5,475 nt of DNA, taken from Alphaproteobacteria bacterium. Its GTDB lineage: Bacteria > Pseudomonadota > Alphaproteobacteria > RF32 > CAG-239. Location: the NCBI GenBank assembly GCA_017557925.1, contig JAFYWO010000128.1, forward strand, positions 1 through 5,475. Reading direction: 5' to 3'. The notes under the pieces are model-generated. The model had not been told where the DNA came from. It made no database searches and saw only the letters and a list, made by a program, of their open reading frames with translations. A program made the translations under genes and the position numbers. This document shows, piece after piece, positions 3,167-5,475 of this stretch (position 1 is its first letter; every line of letters starts with the position of its first letter).

Positions 3167-5475
3167 GTGGAAAATTTAAATGATGTAGAGTTTGGTAGCG
3201 ATAAAAACAAGGAAGAGGCCCCGATTTTGGTGGCTCAACGCTATTTAAATATTTATAGACAGGTTCATATTTTCAGTAAGGCGAAACGTGACCAGTTTGA
3301 TGATGAACTATTGTCCTTACCACCACAAATAACAGACTTTTTTAAAAAAATGCCTGGTGGTCGTCTGCTTGTTGAACATATTGAAGATGTAAAAACAGAA
3401 CGAGGGATTGCTTTTATAAAAGCAAATAAAGAAGATTTTGCGGAAGGTAGCGGAAAAGGCACCTCTACTCCGACGGTTGTCGCTGGCGGTGTTCCTATGG
3501 TTGGCGGAAGCATTACTGTAGACGAATCTTTTGCAGAAAGCTTAGCAAAATCTATGGCTCTTGCATTTAAGCAGAATCCTATGCAAGCAACTGTGAGTGG
3601 GGGAAATGTTGCTGGCGGAAAGGTTGATTTCGGCGGTGCTTTTGACGTTATTGCAGAGGAGATAAAATCTTCCAGAGCTTCTTTATTAGATGTATTAAAA
3701 GAAACAAGAAGTATCACAGATTCAGTTATTGCCTCTCAAGTGTCAATATCTAGAATTCTTGAAGGTATTTTATCTCAACGAACAAAAGACGATATGGGTG
3801 TTGCAGACTTAAACAACAGAATTATTGCTTCTCAAACATCTATTACAAAACTTCTTGAAGGTTTGTATATGTCAAAAGATAATAAATCTACAGCTAACTT
3901 TGATTATAAAAAAATAGAAAACGAATTACAAAACTTCAAAGATGAAATACGTCTTGAAATGGAACAAAATCTTAAGAAAATGCAAGAATTACTTTTATCG
4001 CATACACAGATAAAAGAAACTCCTTACAATAACAACTCTCGTTATCAAAATAAAGAAAATTACAACGACATGCAAAGCACAAATAATGTGCGCAGTCCTT
4101 CCTCTGATAATATTGAAGAAGATGCTGATAAAGTATTTGATGAGCAAGTTGAAAATTTTTCTCAAAATAACCAATTTGATGACTATCAAAAAAAGAAGAA
4201 AAAAAAGAACAAACCTTTTTTAGAAACAGATGATGATTTTGCAAATAAAACACAGCCTAAAGAGCAAAATATAAGATTTAATAAAGAGGAAAGATTACAA
4301 ACAAAAACAAATCCTAGGCAACCTCAAATCAATCAATATGTCCAACAAACAAAACCTAAAAAATTTGAAAAAGAGAAGAGTTTAGAAACAACGCCTTCTT
4401 CTTCGGAATTAAGAACTGCTCATCATAATCAAGAAAGAGTTTCATCTCGTTCTGGGATTATTGCAGAAACCGTAAAAACAGCTATTACAAATACAGGAAG
4501 CGTTTTATCTAAAACGATTAAAGCTCCTATTGTTGAAAAAAAAGTAATTTCAAACAATGACTTTTCTTTTGATAATAATTTAGACGATATTTTGAATGAT
4601 TTATCTGATTTTGATGATATGGAAATGGCAAAAGAGACTTCTGTATCTTTTGCGAATGATGTATCAAATTTATCAACAAAAAATGTTATAGAATCGGAAG
4701 ACGTTATAGCTTTTGAAAAAGACTTTGAGCAAGACACTGAAGAATTCAATTTTAAAGATACATACAGTGATGATGACGGTCTTGACTTTCAGCTTCCGGA
4801 TTTAAAAGAATCTGAACAAGATAATATTCCGGAAAATATAACTCAAAATACAAACATTCCTTCAGATGATGGTTTAAGTTTTAAGCTTCCCAAGCAAGGT
4901 TCAATGGTAGAGAACGGAGAAGCAGAAGTTATGTATGATACGCCTAAAAATTTTGTTGATGATGGTCTAACATACGGACTTCCTGACAATGATGAGGTTT
5001 TGGTTGATAATAATTCCTATTCTTCGTTTGAAAGATGTCTTACAAATGACAATTCTTCTTTGGATGACGGGTTGGAATATACTCTACCTGAAGAACCTAT
5101 TATAAAAACTGATGAACCGGAATTTAATACTTCTTTTGAGGACGAAAGTTTTGAAAGTGACAACATTATTGATTCTTTTGAATTAAATACTCCGGAAGTT
5201 GTTGAAGATGATATTATAACAAACTCTTTTGACAATAATGAAGAAGTTTTATCAGTTAGCGATATTTTTGAAGAAAATGATGCATCTTTTGAAACTTCGG
5301 TTCAAGAAGATTATGTTTCTTCAGTTTCAGAAAACACAGAATTTTCTGAGCTTGAAGGAATAAGCAAAGATTTCAATGAAGATACTGAGACAAATATCGG
5401 AATTGATGAATTTTTATCAGCAAATGAATCTTCTTATGAAGAAACCATAATACAACAACAAGACCCCAGACAAAG
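3167..5475 (+). CDS. Large repeat-containing protein with long acidic disordered tail, unknown function (3' partial)
   Basis: I do not recognise this protein. From GTG 3167 the frame runs with no stop to the window end: 769 complete codons plus two bases. Regions: residues 17-92, a compact conserved-looking domain (APILVAQRYLNIYRQVHIF near the start, MPGGRLLVEHIEDVKTERG at 62-80); glycine-rich linkers at about 94-116 and 144-158 flanking a short helix; a helical region at about 161-235 with two IASQxSIxxxLEG repeats; a charged coiled-coil-like helix at about 247-275; an Asn/Gln/Lys-rich linker with a Lys6 block (342-347); then a low-complexity tail rich in Asp, Glu, Asn, Ser and Phe, with four DDGLx[F/Y]xLP motifs (536-641). 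I found no Trp and a single Cys (624). No signal peptide or membrane segment is seen. It lies 60 bp after the regulator and is probably in the same transcript. A type IV secretion substrate, a scaffold or an adhesion-related protein are possible; the missing C-terminus prevents a check for a secretion signal. That it is coding is supported by the uninterrupted frame, the ribosome binding site and the internal protein repeats. Confidence 0.88.
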   Translation, partial: MENLNDVEFGSDKNKEEAPILVAQRYLNIYRQVHIFSKAKRDQFDDELLSLPPQITDFFKKMPGGRLLVEHIEDVKTERGIAFIKANKEDFAEGSGKGTSTPTVVAGGVPMVGGSITVDESFAESLAKSMALAFKQNPMQATVSGGNVAGGKVDFGGAFDVIAEEIKSSRASLLDVLKETRSITDSVIASQVSISRILEGILSQRTKDDMGVADLNNRIIASQTSITKLLEGLYMSKDNKSTANFDYKKIENELQNFKDEIRLEMEQNLKKMQELLLSHTQIKETPYNNNSRYQNKENYNDMQSTNNVRSPSSDNIEEDADKVFDEQVENFSQNNQFDDYQKKKKKKNKPFLETDDDFANKTQPKEQNIRFNKEERLQTKTNPRQPQINQYVQQTKPKKFEKEKSLETTPSSSELRTAHHNQERVSSRSGIIAETVKTAITNTGSVLSKTIKAPIVEKKVISNNDFSFDNNLDDILNDLSDFDDMEMAKETSVSFANDVSNLSTKNVIESEDVIAFEKDFEQDTEEFNFKDTYSDDDGLDFQLPDLKESEQDNIPENITQNTNIPSDDGLSFKLPKQGSMVENGEAEVMYDTPKNFVDDGLTYGLPDNDEVLVDNNSYSSFERCLTNDNSSLDDGLEYTLPEEPIIKTDEPEFNTSFEDESFESDNIIDSFELNTPEVVEDDIITNSFDNNEEVLSVSDIFEENDASFETSVQEDYVSSVSENTEFSELEGISKDFNEDTETNIGIDEFLSANESSYEETIIQQQDPRQ
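3728..3862 (+). repeat. Paired IASQxSIxxxLEG protein repeat in the large gene
   Basis: The encoded segments IASQVSISRILEG (residues 188-200, nt 3728-3766) and IASQTSITKLLEG (residues 220-232, nt 3824-3862) are 32 residues apart and share I-A-S-Q-x-S-I-x-x-x-L-E-G. The hydrophobic spacing (I, I, L) suits amphipathic helices that could pack together or oligomerise. A weaker related helix (ASLLDVLKETRSITDS, residues 171-186) precedes them. Confidence 0.8.
4189..4207 (+). other. Two in-frame A-AAA-AAG slippery heptamers in a poly-Lys block
   Basis: A AAA AAG occurs twice in the correct register for -1 tandem slippage (4189-4195 and 4201-4207), within the codons for Lys342-347. A slip at the second copy would meet TGA after eight codons and produce a protein without the acidic tail. 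I see no strong upstream Shine-Dalgarno stimulator or G+C-rich downstream hairpin, so this may simply reflect Lys codons in AT-rich DNA. Confidence 0.3.
4772..5089 (+). repeat. Four-copy DDGLx[F/Y]xLP motif array in the acidic tail
   Basis: The copies are DDGLDFQLP (residues 536-544, nt 4772-4798), DDGLSFKLP (567-575, nt 4865-4891), DDGLTYGLP (598-606, nt 4958-4984) and DDGLEYTLP (633-641, nt 5063-5089). Spacing is 31, 31 and 35 residues. The invariant D-D-G-L, aromatic, L-P pattern stands out in an otherwise unconserved disordered tail. The codons differ between copies (the first Leu is CTT, TTA, CTA and TTG in turn), which argues for constraint on the peptide rather than recent DNA duplication. 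This pattern is typical of short linear binding motifs presented in multiple copies. Confidence 0.88.

Noticed and set aside
3160..3183. ATG-initiated 7-codon leader frame overlapping the start of the large gene
   Set aside because: The ATG abuts the ribosome binding site with almost no spacing, and the peptide has no attenuator-like feature such as a run of regulatory codons or hairpins.
3265..3717. 150-residue open frame on the - strand
   Set aside because: It lies wholly inside the large + strand gene, is Pro/Ser/Thr-rich as expected from the reverse of a Gly/Ala/Glu-rich coding stretch, and has no ribosome binding site I can see.
3972..4749. Three - strand open frames (3972-4253, 3995-4189, 4429-4749)
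   Set aside because: All overlap the continuous + strand frame with its repeat-bearing protein and two overlap each other; their composition reflects the antisense of Lys/Asn/Glu/Asp-rich codons.
5017..5235. 72-residue Ser-rich - strand frame
   Set aside because: It is the antisense shadow of the acidic tail containing the fourth DDGL motif; there is no independent evidence of coding.

Overview
The window is AT-rich (roughly one third G+C by eye) and reads with the standard bacterial code: the genes use TGG for Trp, contain no in-frame TGA, and the two visible stops are TAA and TAG. A VirB6/TrbL-like type IV secretion membrane protein points to a Gram-negative host. The low G+C and large VirB6-like protein would fit an uncultured gut or host-associated alphaproteobacterium, but the taxon is an inference. 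All genes are on the + strand. No rRNA, tRNA, CRISPR array, transposase or integrase is visible.

Layout: (1) Positions 1-1940 hold the 3' part of a long VirB6-like gene whose start lies left of the window. The reading frame is open to the left edge, so the GTG at 123 is probably internal. The 40 codons before it look like the end of a papain/C39-like cysteine peptidase domain (a GGH motif, then Asn-Asp), followed directly by the membrane channel region and a long soluble C-terminal part. (2) Positions 1941-2134 are a 194-bp AT-rich intergenic region with a perfect 8-bp inverted repeat and promoter-like sequences. (3) Positions 2135-3106 encode a two-headed XRE-family regulator with two helix-turn-helix domains and a C-terminal S24/LexA-like fold that appears to lack the catalytic Ser and Lys. 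(4) After a 60-bp gap with a (TTTTAA)x3 repeat and a good ribosome binding site, a GTG at 3167 opens a reading frame that runs uninterrupted off the right edge (769 complete codons). It encodes a protein I do not recognise: a conserved-looking N-terminal domain, glycine-rich linkers, a paired IASQ helical repeat, a coiled coil, a lysine block, and a very long acidic disordered tail carrying four copies of the motif DDGLx[F/Y]xLP.

Taken together, this looks like part of a type IV secretion or conjugation-type locus, or an integrated element, in which a phage-repressor-like regulator sits between a channel component and a large, repeat-bearing disordered protein. The spacing suggests the regulator and the large protein are co-transcribed. 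The large protein could be a secreted substrate, a scaffold or a surface-associated factor; the sequence does not decide between these. The most unusual items are the DDGLx[F/Y]xLP repeats, the peptidase-like segment fused to the channel protein, and the apparently non-cleavable double-HTH repressor.
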